Positions 28,001 to 36,230 of a stretch of DNA of 56,498 bases are shown one piece after another. Within the stretch, counting starts at the first letter, position 1. Every line of letters starts with the position of its first letter. The position numbers were made by a program, and so were the translations under genes. Origin of the DNA: Erysipelotrichaceae bacterium (lineage in GTDB: Bacteria; Bacillota_I; Bacilli_A; Erysipelotrichales; Erysipelotrichaceae); the NCBI GenBank assembly GCA_030525525.1, contig JAUNEN010000012.1, positions 1 to 56,498 on the forward strand. Reading direction: 5' to 3'. The notes under the pieces are model-generated. The model searched no databases. It saw nothing but the letters and a program-made list of their open reading frames with translations, and had not been told where the DNA came from.

Positions 28001-28014
28001 GCAAGTATACTTGC
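28001..28014. promoter_or_regulatory. palindromic operator at MATE promoter
   Basis: GCAAGTATACTTGC is a perfect 14-bp palindrome whose right half overlaps the -35 box of the MATE promoter. TGCAAAGC also occurs as a direct repeat at 27991-27998 and 28012-28019, 21 bp apart. It is a likely repressor or activator site for the transporter; no regulator gene lies next to it. Confidence 0.6.
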
Positions 28015-28038
28015 AAAGCATCCTTTCTTTGTTACAAT
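28011..28038 (+). promoter_or_regulatory. MATE promoter
   Basis: TTGCAA (28011-28016), 16-base spacer, TACAAT (28033-28038) with the extended TGT just upstream. Confidence 0.65.
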
Positions 28039-28069
28039 GTTTAGGCTCTAACAATGAAGGAGGGATGAA

Positions 28070-29437
28070 ATGAATCTTTTCAAACCTGTTGATATGACCA
28101 AGGGTGATCCGGTCAAAGTCATTATTACATTTACAATTCCGATGCTGATCGGCAACGTGGCCCAGCAGCTTTACAACACCGCTGACTCGATCATTGTCGG
28201 CAGATTTGTCGGTGACAATGCGCTTGCGGCAGTCGGAAGCGCCGGCCCGATCCTGAATCTGATGCTTGTATTGTTTATGGGAATTGCGACCGGTGCCAGT
28301 ATCATGGTATCCCAGTATTTCGGCTCCCGCAAACGGGAAGAATTATCAAAGACGATCGGTGTGTGCATCACACTGACACTGATTGCCTCATTGTTTATCA
28401 TGATTGTCGGTCCGTTTATCGCAAAACCGCTTCTGAACCTTCTCAACACACCGGAATCAATCATTGAATGGTGCTATCAGTATCTTGTCATCATCTTCTT
28501 AGGCATGGCGGGTGGCGGACTTTACAATATCCTGAGCGGTGTACTGAGAGGTCTTGGCGATTCGGTGAGCGCACTCATTTATCTGCTTGTGGCAACCTTC
28601 CTCAATATCATCCTCGATATTGTCTTTGTGGCAAATTTCAATATGGGCGTGGCAGGCGTTGCCTGGGCAACCATCATCGCTCAGTTTGTTTCGGCAGGTC
28701 TTTCGCTTTGGAAACTGACCCGCATGCAGGATCTGTTTGATATGAAGAAGGAATATCTGATTCCGGAAAAAGAGTATTCCGGCAGACTCATCAGACTCGG
28801 CCTTCCTTCCGGTGTCACCCAGGCGATTTTCTCGATGTCCATGATTGTTGTGCAGTCATTAACCAACAGCTTTGGCGAAATGTTCATCGCAGCCAACGTC
28901 ATCGTCATGCGGATCGACGGATTTGTGATGCTGCCGGCATTCTCATTCGGCTCAGCCATGACAACGTATGCCGGACAGAATATCGGTGCCAGACAGATGG
29001 ACAGAGTGACCGAAGGCGCCAAAAAGGGAACTCTTGTGGCAATGGGAATCTCAGCTGTACTGACAGCGATCATTCTGCTGTTCGGAAAGCATCTGATGGC
29101 AATCTTTACGGATACACAGGAGCTGATCACCTTAAGCAACAACATGATGCGCATTATCGCAGTGGGATATGTTCTGATGGAAGTCACGCAGTGTCTTTCC
29201 GGTGTTATGAGAGGTGCCGGTGATACAGTCACTCCGATGTGGATTTCCATCATCTCTTCTGTCGCTCTCAGAATTCCTCTGGCATATGGTCTTGTGTGGC
29301 TGAGCAAAACACCTGAACTGCCGCAGGGCAATTGTGCAATGATGTATGTGTCGATGCTGATCAGCTGGTCAATCGGTGCACTTCTGACATTCCTTGTCTA
29401 TAAACGCGGCGCCTGGAAAGAAAAGGCGATGTTCTGA
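28070..29437 (+). CDS. MATE family efflux transporter
   Basis: A 455-residue integral membrane exporter with twelve predicted helices in two related halves. The start DMTKGDPVKVIITFTIPML, the conserved QQLYNTADSIIVGRFVG and the second-half GLPSGVTQAIFSMS and GQNIGARQMDR segments are typical of DinF/NorM-like MATE proteins, which export drugs or metabolites in exchange for Na+ or H+. It has a strong AAGGAGGG site, its own promoter with a palindromic operator, and a terminator, so it is a single regulated unit. Confidence 0.93.
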   Translation: MNLFKPVDMTKGDPVKVIITFTIPMLIGNVAQQLYNTADSIIVGRFVGDNALAAVGSAGPILNLMLVLFMGIATGASIMVSQYFGSRKREELSKTIGVCITLTLIASLFIMIVGPFIAKPLLNLLNTPESIIEWCYQYLVIIFLGMAGGGLYNILSGVLRGLGDSVSALIYLLVATFLNIILDIVFVANFNMGVAGVAWATIIAQFVSAGLSLWKLTRMQDLFDMKKEYLIPEKEYSGRLIRLGLPSGVTQAIFSMSMIVVQSLTNSFGEMFIAANVIVMRIDGFVMLPAFSFGSAMTTYAGQNIGARQMDRVTEGAKKGTLVAMGISAVLTAIILLFGKHLMAIFTDTQELITLSNNMMRIIAVGYVLMEVTQCLSGVMRGAGDTVTPMWISIISSVALRIPLAYGLVWLSKTPELPQGNCAMMYVSMLISWSIGALLTFLVYKRGAWKEKAMF

Positions 29438-29455
29438 TCAAAAATTCATTTGTGT

Positions 29456-29484
29456 AAAACCGGGATCAATGAGGTCCCGGTTTT
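29456..29484 (+). terminator. MATE gene terminator
   Basis: AAAACCGGGA (29456-29465) pairs with TCCCGGTTTT (29475-29484) around a 9-base loop; the T-tract is part of the arm. Confidence 0.8.
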
Positions 29485-29512
29485 CATATGCAGCTCAGAA
29501 TCAATTAAACAA

Positions 29513-29554
29513 CACCGTATCATCTCCTGCATCTGAAAAGGATATGATACGGTG
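29513..29554 (-). terminator. terminator of SseB-like gene
   Basis: An 11-bp perfect stem (CACCGTATCAT at 29513-29523 with ATGATACGGTG at 29544-29554) lies just past the minus-strand stop at 29564; on that strand a T-rich stretch follows. Confidence 0.7.
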
Positions 29555-29563
29555 CTTTCTTGT

Positions 29564-30040
29564 TTAAATACTGTTTTGAAGATCTTTGCCGACCTGAATG
29601 AGATTCTGCAGCTGCATTCTGTGAAGCAGCAGATCATCTTCGGAAGGGTTGAGCACACATGCGGCAACCTTTGCGTTGAGATAGAGGAAGTTCAGAAGAT
29701 CTTCCTTGTCTGCGATGTAATATGCTTCATTGTCTCTTAATTCCTGCTTGAATGCTTTCAGCTTTGAGAATGTTGAGAATACCGGAAGATAGCGTTCATC
29801 ATCATCGGCGAACATGATATCGACTCTGTCAATATCACCGGCTTTGATTTCTGCTTTTCCTTTGGCTTCTGCTTTGGGAAATGCGGCAAGATAGAAGATC
29901 GAATCTTTTGCGATGTGGTAAGTCAGATCGCTTAACGCATTGCGCAGTCCTTCTTCGGAAAGAGGGGCTTTTCTTTTTGTCAGAAGACTTTCAAGCACAA
30001 AGTCTTCCGGAGTGTTTGTCAAAGGTGTAATTAATTTCAT
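29564..30040 (-). CDS. SseB N-terminal domain-like protein
   Basis: A 158-residue cytoplasmic protein. The central part (FADDDERYLPVFSTFSKLKAF followed by a leucine-rich helix) resembles the N-terminal domain of SseB family proteins, small proteins of unclear role often found in immunity-like or secretion contexts. An acidic N-terminal helical part precedes it and a helical tail ends the protein. The match is moderate and the function unknown. It reads toward the MATE gene and has a hairpin-rich leader. Confidence 0.55.
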   Translation of the reverse strand: MKLITPLTNTPEDFVLESLLTKRKAPLSEEGLRNALSDLTYHIAKDSIFYLAAFPKAEAKGKAEIKAGDIDRVDIMFADDDERYLPVFSTFSKLKAFKQELRDNEAYYIADKEDLLNFLYLNAKVAACVLNPSEDDLLLHRMQLQNLIQVGKDLQNSI

Positions 30041-30058
30041 TCTTATTTCCGCAGGCTG

Positions 30059-30089
30059 TCCCGTCCCTGATCTTTGATCCGGACAGGGA
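30059..30089 (-). other. hairpin in leader of SseB-like gene
   Basis: TCCC-GTCC-(C)-TGATC pairs with GATC-(C)-GGAC-(A)-GGGA around a TTT loop, about 20 bases upstream of the minus-strand ATG at 30040. The same hairpin forms on both strands. Confidence 0.4.
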
Positions 30090-30184
30090 GAAATGCGGCC
30101 TCCTTTTCTTCAGCTGTAAATCTTTCACATTCTAAAGCATTTTTGTATTTAAGGAAACTTTTAAAATCATTCTCTCAGCTCGGT

Positions 30185-30376
30185 TAAAAAGCCGGAAGTC
30201 AGCGAACATCTCGAATTTACCGATGTGAAGGAAGATATTTCTATGATGCTGTCTCATGGGCTGCATCCAGAGGCATTACGGTCGGTCTGAATGACGGCAC
30301 CGGCAGATTCGGCGTCGGAGAAACCTGTACACGTGCCATGATCGTCACCTTCCTCTCAAGATATGCGAATGAATAA
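30185..30376 (+). pseudogene. remnant of an S-layer-homology (SLH) domain gene
   Basis: In this 464-base gap, one frame reads KKPEVSEHLEFTDVKED and, after a one-base shift near 30237, another reads YFYDAVSWAASRGITVG, then NDGTGRFGVGETCTRAMI and VTFLSRYANE before TAA at 30374-30376. Together these match one SLH repeat (the FTDV...YDAVxWA...GIT.G...F....TRA...TFL pattern), the module that anchors surface proteins to cell-wall polysaccharide. The 5' part is missing and the frame is broken, so this is the tail of a decayed surface-protein gene. A good terminator follows. The rest of the gap (30041-30184) shows only the SseB-like leader. Confidence 0.75.
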
Positions 30377-30390
30377 AATCTGATCCACGC

Positions 30391-30418
30391 AAAGCTCCGT
30401 GTGTGAAACGGAGCTTTT
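30391..30418 (+). terminator. terminator after SLH remnant
   Basis: AAAGCTCCGT (30391-30400) pairs with ACGGAGCTTT (30408-30417) around a 7-base loop, then T. It is intact although the gene before it is broken. Confidence 0.8.
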
Positions 30419-30504
30419 AATATGTGTATGAGTGAATCCGGCAAACCGGATTATTGAAATACGGTCTGTACTGATATGATTATGACTGTAAAGGAATGAA
30501 TTCT

Positions 30505-33219
30505 ATGGCAAAAGATTTTGAGTATAAAGAGATCCGCACGCTTCTTTCAGATGAGAAATCATATCTGGAAAAAGAAACAAGGTTCGCAAATGAATACAGC
30601 ACACTGAAACAGAATGTCAGAACACTGCTGAACAGTGAAGAAGGAAAGAAAATCTGTGCGGATTTCATCCGCGATGAAGCTGTTTTTGATCACGGCAATG
30701 TTGTCTATGAAACAGAAGAACTCAGTCAGCTGATGGAAAAGATTTACCAGATTCTTCTTCTGAAACAAGGATATGCCAAAGCAGGCGCTTCACTTTCCGC
30801 AAAGGAAAAGATCGCAGAAGCAATGAAAAAAGCTTCTTCAGCTTCCGGTTTTCTGCGCTGGACTTTTGCCGGCCGCTCTTCACAGAACGAAGCGCAGAAT
30901 GCGATCGCCTATCTGAACTCAGCAGAAGTTTCAGCTTTCAATCAGTCAGTGGATGAATTGGACCGGGTCCTGAAAAACAGTGAGAAAGTCAGTGCTTCCG
31001 ATGCCTGGGAAGCATTTGATACTTCCAAAAATCCCTTCATCAATCTTCTGTTCAAAGAAAAAGAACTCGGATATATTTCCGGTTCGGCCGTGAAGGAATT
31101 CGAAGAGGTGAATAAAAAATATGATGAACTGAAATCGGCATATACATCCCTCCGCTCTTTGATGCGGCCTTTGCGCGATCAGATCCGTAAAGCCGTCAAC
31201 AGCTTCCGGAGTGAAGAAGCTCTCCGTATTCTTGGAACCATGTCCGTGGATGAAATGGCCAAGGAACATCCCGGTATCCGTTATAAAGCTTTGAAGGATG
31301 GCGGCTATGCTGATGTCGCTTCTGTTTACAATGCAATAGAAGCAGATCTTTCCGGCCTCAGAGGAATCAGTGAAGAAAGTGCTGCAAGTCTCAAAGAGAT
31401 CAGCACGGAGATCTATCACTCGACTGTTGAAACAGTGAAACCCAGACTGTCGGCAGACTGCAGAACACCGGCTGCCACAGAACTTGTGCAGGCGGTTTAT
31501 GCCTATCAGCAGTTCCGTACAAAATTCAACGAAGCCAAAGCATGGTGGTCAAAACATCATAACGAGATGGAAGACGCTTCAAAGTATCTGAATCAGATCA
31601 ATGCCTCCATCCGCTGGATCTTCTATTCAGGGCAGATCAAGGATCAGACTGCCCGTTCCTACCGGCTTCTCAAAGATGCACTTTCTTCAAAGGAATGCGA
31701 TGCCGTCAAAAAGCTGAATGAAGATCTTTCAAGACAGATGCAGATCACACCTGAAGCCGCATGGGCAGATTTCACGGATCAGCCAATTGTCTATACAAAC
31801 ATTCTGGAAGAACTGATTCCGCAGCTTTTTGCAGAGGATCCCTATTACGGCATTCCGGAAGAACTTGCGAAAGAGATTCAGGACGAAGCGTATTTCCCCA
31901 ACGGTCTTTTATGCGAGCTGAGAAGATATCAGGAGTGGGGTGTGAAATATACGCTTCATCAGAAGAAAGTGCTGCTTGGCGATGAGATGGGACTCGGAAA
32001 GACAATCCAGTCGATTGCGACGATGGTTTCACTCAGAAATACAGGTGCCAAACGTTTTATGGTTGTCTGTCCGGCCAGTGTGGTGACCAACTGGTGCCGT
32101 GAGATTTCTTCCAAAAGCAAACTCACCGTCAAAAAGATCCATGGCTCTTCAAGAGATAAGATGTATGAATCCTGGAAACAGTATGGCGGCGTGGCAGTCA
32201 CGACTTTTGAAACAACCGGAAACTTTGTTATGGAAGATGATTTTCACTTTGATATGCTGATTGTGGATGAGGCGCATTATATCAAAAATGAAAATGCCAG
32301 ACGTTCGCAGAATGTCAGAAATATCGCAGCCCATACGGACAGAATTCTCTTTCTGACCGGAACAGCGATTGAAAACAATGTGAATGAAATGATTTCATTG
32401 ATCAATGTGCTGAATCCGAAGATTGCCGCATCTCTGGAAAATGTATCCATGTTATCGGCGGCTTCCAGATTCCGTGAAGCAATTGCGCCTGTCTATTACC
32501 GGAGAAAGCGGGAGGATGTGCTGGGTGAACTGCCGGAGCTGATTGAAAATGAAGAATGGATCAGTCTGAATGAAACCGAACGTGATCTTTACAATGACAG
32601 TGTGCTTGCAGAGAAATATGCGGATATCCGTCAGGTTTCATGGAATGTGGATGATGTGAATGAGTCCTCGAAAGCGGAACGGCTGGTCGAGCTTGTCAAT
32701 GAAGCAGAATCGGAAGGCAGAAAGGTCATTGTATTCTCCTTCTTCCTCAATACACTGAAAAAAGTCAGAGAGGCACTGGGCGAGAGATGTGTGAATACAA
32801 TCAACGGATCGGTGCCTGTGGCAAAACGCCAGGAAATCATCGATCAATTCGACAAAGCTGCCCCTGGCGCTGTTCTGCCGGCCCAGATTCAGTCAGGCGG
32901 AACAGGTCTGAATATCCAGAGCGCAAGTGTGGTTATCATGTGCGAGCCGCAGCTGAAGCCTTCCATTGAAAACCAGGCAATCGCAAGAGCCTACCGCATG
33001 GGGCAGGCAAGAAATGTGCTTGTCTACCGGCTGTTATGCGAAGATACGCTGGAAGAAAGAATCATGGACAGACTCTCACAGAAACAGATGATCTTCGATG
33101 CATTTGCGGATCATTCCGTCGCTGCCGAAAAGAGTCAGGAAATTGATGATCAGACATTCGGCAGTCTCATTCAGATGGAAATCGATCATATCAATGCAGA
33201 GAAACAGAAAATGAGCTGA
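30505..33219 (+). CDS. SNF2-family helicase-like ATPase with novel N-terminal half
   Basis: A 904-residue cytoplasmic protein. The C-terminal half is a SNF2-type translocase: motif I DEMGLGKTIQS (~491-501), motif II DEAH (~587), motif III LTGTAIEN, then the second RecA lobe with QSGGTGLNIQSA (~797) and motif VI QAIARAYRMGQ (~828). Such motors move on duplex DNA and remodel protein-DNA complexes. Residues 1-470 are charged, mostly helical, and match nothing I recognise. AAAGGA lies 9 bases before ATG 30505; the ATG at 30496 abuts the site. It is a single gene without nuclease or methylase partners. Relatives in phage-defence islands exist, so defence is possible but unproven. Confidence 0.88.
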   Translation: MAKDFEYKEIRTLLSDEKSYLEKETRFANEYSTLKQNVRTLLNSEEGKKICADFIRDEAVFDHGNVVYETEELSQLMEKIYQILLLKQGYAKAGASLSAKEKIAEAMKKASSASGFLRWTFAGRSSQNEAQNAIAYLNSAEVSAFNQSVDELDRVLKNSEKVSASDAWEAFDTSKNPFINLLFKEKELGYISGSAVKEFEEVNKKYDELKSAYTSLRSLMRPLRDQIRKAVNSFRSEEALRILGTMSVDEMAKEHPGIRYKALKDGGYADVASVYNAIEADLSGLRGISEESAASLKEISTEIYHSTVETVKPRLSADCRTPAATELVQAVYAYQQFRTKFNEAKAWWSKHHNEMEDASKYLNQINASIRWIFYSGQIKDQTARSYRLLKDALSSKECDAVKKLNEDLSRQMQITPEAAWADFTDQPIVYTNILEELIPQLFAEDPYYGIPEELAKEIQDEAYFPNGLLCELRRYQEWGVKYTLHQKKVLLGDEMGLGKTIQSIATMVSLRNTGAKRFMVVCPASVVTNWCREISSKSKLTVKKIHGSSRDKMYESWKQYGGVAVTTFETTGNFVMEDDFHFDMLIVDEAHYIKNENARRSQNVRNIAAHTDRILFLTGTAIENNVNEMISLINVLNPKIAASLENVSMLSAASRFREAIAPVYYRRKREDVLGELPELIENEEWISLNETERDLYNDSVLAEKYADIRQVSWNVDDVNESSKAERLVELVNEAESEGRKVIVFSFFLNTLKKVREALGERCVNTINGSVPVAKRQEIIDQFDKAAPGAVLPAQIQSGGTGLNIQSASVVIMCEPQLKPSIENQAIARAYRMGQARNVLVYRLLCEDTLEERIMDRLSQKQMIFDAFADHSVAAEKSQEIDDQTFGSLIQMEIDHINAEKQKMS

Positions 33220-33224
33220 AAAAA

Positions 33225-33249
33225 CCTTCAGACACTTAAGTTCTGAAGG
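33225..33249. terminator. bidirectional terminator between SNF2 and treR
   Basis: CCTTCAGA (33225-33232) pairs with TCTGAAGG (33242-33249), flanked by AAAAAA on the left, giving a T-run for the minus strand (treR) and a CTTTG tail for the plus strand. Confidence 0.7.
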
Positions 33250-33289
33250 CTTTGACAGATTCAATGAATTGCAGAAGTTGGTCAGAAAG

Positions 33290-34018
33290 TCATACTTTCT
33301 GTCTGACTGCCGATTCAACGAAGCAGACCTGATCGGGACGGTGGCGTGACTGTGTGTATTCAAACATGACGCCTTTGGAATTGAAGACCTGACCGCTGAC
33401 AACCAGAACGAAATCATAACTTCCAAGATCCAGCAATTGCGTATCCTTCTTTGTGGCTTTTTCTGCTGTCACTCTTCGTCTGCTGGTAGTGATTGTCATG
33501 TGCAGTTCATCTTCGAGATAATGGTAGATGGATCTCGATGCGATATCAGGACTCAGTCCTTCCGTTTCGCTTTTCAGAAAGTAGTTTGTATCAAAGATCA
33601 GCGCTTTGTCATCGAAACATCTGATACGCTCGATGTAATAAAGTTCGCTGCCTGTGTCAAATCCTGTTTTCATGCTCAGCTTTTCATCCGCGGTGATGAT
33701 CTGAAAGGTGTTGATTCTTGTCTGCACCTTTTTCTGATTGCGGCGGGTGGCTTCTGCGAAGCTTTCAATGCCGCCGATCGTAAAGATCGATCTGTTTGCA
33801 TCGGGCCTGTAGATCACCTGGACACCGCGTCCGTGCTGGGGAAGGACATAACCGTCGGCAGAGAGAATGGAAAGCGCTCTGCGTACGGTATTGCGGGTAC
33901 ATCCGAATGTTTCGGTATATGTATTTTCAGAAGGCAGAAAGTCTCCGTATGCGTATTTTCCGCTTTCGATTTCTTCGCGGATCATTCTGTAAATCGGTTC
34001 GTATTTTGCTTTGGGCAT
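33290..34018 (-). CDS. treR: GntR-type trehalose repressor
   Basis: A 242-residue GntR/HutC-family regulator. Residues ~1-70 form the winged helix (YEPIYRMIREEIESG, LPSENTYTETFGCTRNTVR, ALSILSADGYVLPQHGRG). The rest is a UTRA ligand domain (GSELYYIERIRCFDDKAL). It is divergent from a trehalose PTS gene and phosphotrehalase gene, so it is TreR, which binds trehalose 6-phosphate and releases the operators. GGAGGA precedes the ATG. Three matching palindromes lie in the intergenic region. A minus-strand TATAAT at 34069-34074 is its likely -10 box. Confidence 0.9.
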   Translation of the reverse strand: MPKAKYEPIYRMIREEIESGKYAYGDFLPSENTYTETFGCTRNTVRRALSILSADGYVLPQHGRGVQVIYRPDANRSIFTIGGIESFAEATRRNQKKVQTRINTFQIITADEKLSMKTGFDTGSELYYIERIRCFDDKALIFDTNYFLKSETEGLSPDIASRSIYHYLEDELHMTITTSRRRVTAEKATKKDTQLLDLGSYDFVLVVSGQVFNSKGVMFEYTQSRHRPDQVCFVESAVRQKV

Positions 34019-34036
34019 AGATGTCCTCCGGGCTGT

Positions 34037-34066
34037 TTTGCACGTTACGGGATTAAATTTGCACGT
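34037..34066 (-). repeat. direct repeat at the treR transcription start
   Basis: TTTGCACGT occurs at 34037-34045 and 34058-34066, 21 bp apart (two helical turns), covering the predicted treR start and leader. It is distinct from the TreR-like operators and could bind another regulator. Confidence 0.45.
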
Positions 34067-34195
34067 ATATTATAAATGAGTGAAAACGTGACAGAAAAGG
34101 CATATGAGCTGTCTTTTTCGCAAAAAGATGAAAGTTTCATCTGTTAAGCCAGAGACAGATCATCCTTCATACATATCATAATCGATATTTTTAAA

Positions 34196-34209
34196 TTTGT
34201 TTAAACAAG
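34196..34209. promoter_or_regulatory. TreR-like operator 1
   Basis: TTTGTTTAAACAAG contains the perfect 12-bp palindrome TTGTTTAAACAA and lies just upstream of the treP -35 box. Confidence 0.75.
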
Positions 34210-34223
34210 TTTGTGATTTTGGC

Positions 34224-34252
34224 TTGACATGTATAAACAAGCTGATTATATT
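34224..34252 (+). promoter_or_regulatory. treP promoter
   Basis: TTGACA (34224-34229), 17-base spacer, TATATT (34247-34252): a near-consensus promoter whose spacer holds operator 2. Confidence 0.85.
34228..34241. promoter_or_regulatory. TreR-like operator 2
   Basis: CATGTATAAACAAG lies inside the promoter spacer, a position where bound repressor blocks RNA polymerase. It shares the TAAACAAG half with the other two sites. Confidence 0.7.
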
Positions 34253-34262
34253 AATAATGTAA

Positions 34263-34276
34263 CATGTTTAAACAAG
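34263..34276. promoter_or_regulatory. TreR-like operator 3
   Basis: CATGTTTAAACAAG lies just downstream of the predicted transcription start, 35 bp from operator 2 and 67 bp from operator 1. Confidence 0.75.
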
Positions 34277-34299
34277 TTTGGAACTTGAGGAGGAGAAAC

Positions 34300-36219
34300 A
34301 TGGGTAAATTTCAGGAAGATGCTTCAAAGCTGCTTGAATATGTAGGCGGTAAAGAAAACATCAATGCCATCACACACTGCGTGACCAGAATGAGATTCGT
34401 TCTGGCCGATCCGAAAAAGGCAAATATCAAGAAAATCGAATCACTTCCTTCCTGCAAGGGTACATTCACCCAGGCAGGCCAGTTCCAGGTCATCATCGGC
34501 AACGAAGTAGCTGACTTCTACAAGGAGTTCACAGCGATTGCCGGAATCGAAGGCGTTTCCAAGGACGCAGCCAAGAATGCAGCGAAAGATAATCAGACAC
34601 CGCTGCAGAAGGTTATGTCCAACATCGCTGAAATCTTCGCACCGTTAATCCCTGCGATCATCTGCGGAGGTTTGATTCTCGGCTTCAGAAACATTCTTGA
34701 AACAGCTGTAGTCCTGCAGGACGGTACATTCCTTGCAGGTCTTGATAAATTCTTATGGATTATCGGTGAAGCAGTATTCCACACCGGAATTCCGGTCGGT
34801 ATCTGCTGGAGCGTACAGAGAAAGATGGGCGGCACACCGATGCTCGGTATCGTTCTCGGTCTGACATTGATTTCAGGACAGCTCGTCAACGCATATGGCG
34901 TGGCAGGTATGGCTGCAGACGCATGGGCTCCGAACTATGTATGGAACTTCGGATTTGCAAGCTTCCGCATGATCGGTTATCAGGCACAGGTTATTCCTGC
35001 AATCCTGGCTGCCTTCACACTTGCTTATCTTGAAAGATTCTTCAAGAAGATCGTTCCGCAGGTTCTGCAGATGATTCTGGTTCCGTTCTGCTCACTGCTC
35101 TTAGCGGTTATGGCTGCTCACTTCGTTCTCGGTCCGATCGGCTGGAAAGTCGGTGAATGGGTATCCGCATTTGTTATGGCAGGTATCTCCGGAAACTTCA
35201 GAGTTCTCTTCGGCGCTGTGTTCGGCTTCTTCTATGCACCGCTGGTTATCACCGGTCTGCACCACATGTCAAACGCAATCGATCTGCAGCTGATCAACTC
35301 CACAGGCGGCACAATGTTATGGCCGATGATCGCTCTTTCCAACATCGCTCAGGGTTCTGCGGTTGCAGGTATGTCCTATCTTCAGAAGAAGAATGCAAAG
35401 GCTCAGGAAGTCAACTATCCTTCCATGATCTCCTGCTGGCTGGGTGTTACTGAACCGGCTATGTTCGGTATCAACCTCAAATATCAGTGGCCGTTCTATT
35501 GCGCAATGGTAGGCTCATGTCTGGCAGCCATCATTTCCACAATGTTCGGTGTCACAGCTGCTTCCATCGGTGTCGGCGGTCTGCCGGGCATCATCTCCAT
35601 CTTCCCGAAATACATGCTCATCTTCGCAATCGCAATGCTGGTGGCTCTGGTTGTTCCGTTTGTGCTGACAGTCATGATCGGCAGAAAGAAGATCAATCCG
35701 GAAACAGGCGACCTCTATGAAAATGAAGCAGAGGAAGAAGAAACAGCAGCACCTGCTTTCACAGCAGAACAGATGAATGAAACATTCGCAGTTCCTGTCA
35801 AAGGAACACTCATGCCCGTCACAGAAGTATCCGATCAGGTCTTCGCATCCAAAGCAATGGGAGACGGAATTGCCATCGATCCGGCTGAAGGAAAGATCTA
35901 CGCTCCGTTCTCAGGTGAAATCTCAGTTGCGTTCCCGACCGGCCACGCATACGGAATCAAAGCCGCAAACGGCAAAGAAGTATTGATTCATATCGGCATG
36001 GATACGGTAGAATTAAATGGCAAGGGATTTACACCGCATGTCAAACAGGGCGATATCGTGAAGCAGGGCGATCTGCTCACAGAAGTTGATCTTGACTACA
36101 TCAGAAGTCAGGGCAAGCCTGTTGTCACACCGGTGATCTTCACAGACGGTACTGCTGTCAAAGTCCTCAAGACAGGCGCAGTAAATAAGCTTGAAAAGAA
36201 TGTTGTTGAATTAGGCTGA
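34300..36219 (+). CDS. treP: trehalose-specific PTS EIIBCA
   Basis: A 639-residue membrane transporter that imports trehalose while phosphorylating it to trehalose 6-phosphate. EIIB (~1-85) has the phospho-Cys in NAITHCVTRMRF. EIIC (~105-460) has about ten membrane helices. A full EIIA-Glc-type domain is fused at the end (~490-639), with the phospho-His in VLIHIGMDTVELNG (~564). Many trehalose permeases lack their own EIIA, so this one is self-sufficient from HPr onward. GAGGAGGAG sets ATG 34300; an upstream in-frame ATG at 34264 lies in operator 3. The gene is followed by phosphotrehalase and is controlled by TreR sites. Confidence 0.94.
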   Translation: MGKFQEDASKLLEYVGGKENINAITHCVTRMRFVLADPKKANIKKIESLPSCKGTFTQAGQFQVIIGNEVADFYKEFTAIAGIEGVSKDAAKNAAKDNQTPLQKVMSNIAEIFAPLIPAIICGGLILGFRNILETAVVLQDGTFLAGLDKFLWIIGEAVFHTGIPVGICWSVQRKMGGTPMLGIVLGLTLISGQLVNAYGVAGMAADAWAPNYVWNFGFASFRMIGYQAQVIPAILAAFTLAYLERFFKKIVPQVLQMILVPFCSLLLAVMAAHFVLGPIGWKVGEWVSAFVMAGISGNFRVLFGAVFGFFYAPLVITGLHHMSNAIDLQLINSTGGTMLWPMIALSNIAQGSAVAGMSYLQKKNAKAQEVNYPSMISCWLGVTEPAMFGINLKYQWPFYCAMVGSCLAAIISTMFGVTAASIGVGGLPGIISIFPKYMLIFAIAMLVALVVPFVLTVMIGRKKINPETGDLYENEAEEEETAAPAFTAEQMNETFAVPVKGTLMPVTEVSDQVFASKAMGDGIAIDPAEGKIYAPFSGEISVAFPTGHAYGIKAANGKEVLIHIGMDTVELNGKGFTPHVKQGDIVKQGDLLTEVDLDYIRSQGKPVVTPVIFTDGTAVKVLKTGAVNKLEKNVVELG

Positions 36220-36230
36220 GGTAAATATAT

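Noticed and set aside
33437-34075. 212-residue plus-strand ORF opposite treR
   Set aside because: Antisense shadow of treR; the GntR reading on the minus strand is clear.
34081-34093. possible catabolite control (cre) site TGAAAACGTGACA
   Set aside because: The left half fits but the right half has several mismatches, so I do not call it.
34126-34142. AGATGAAAGTTTCATCT inverted repeat upstream of treP
   Set aside because: Perfect 8-base arms, but it matches neither the TreR-like sites nor a cre core and has no T-run; left uncalled.
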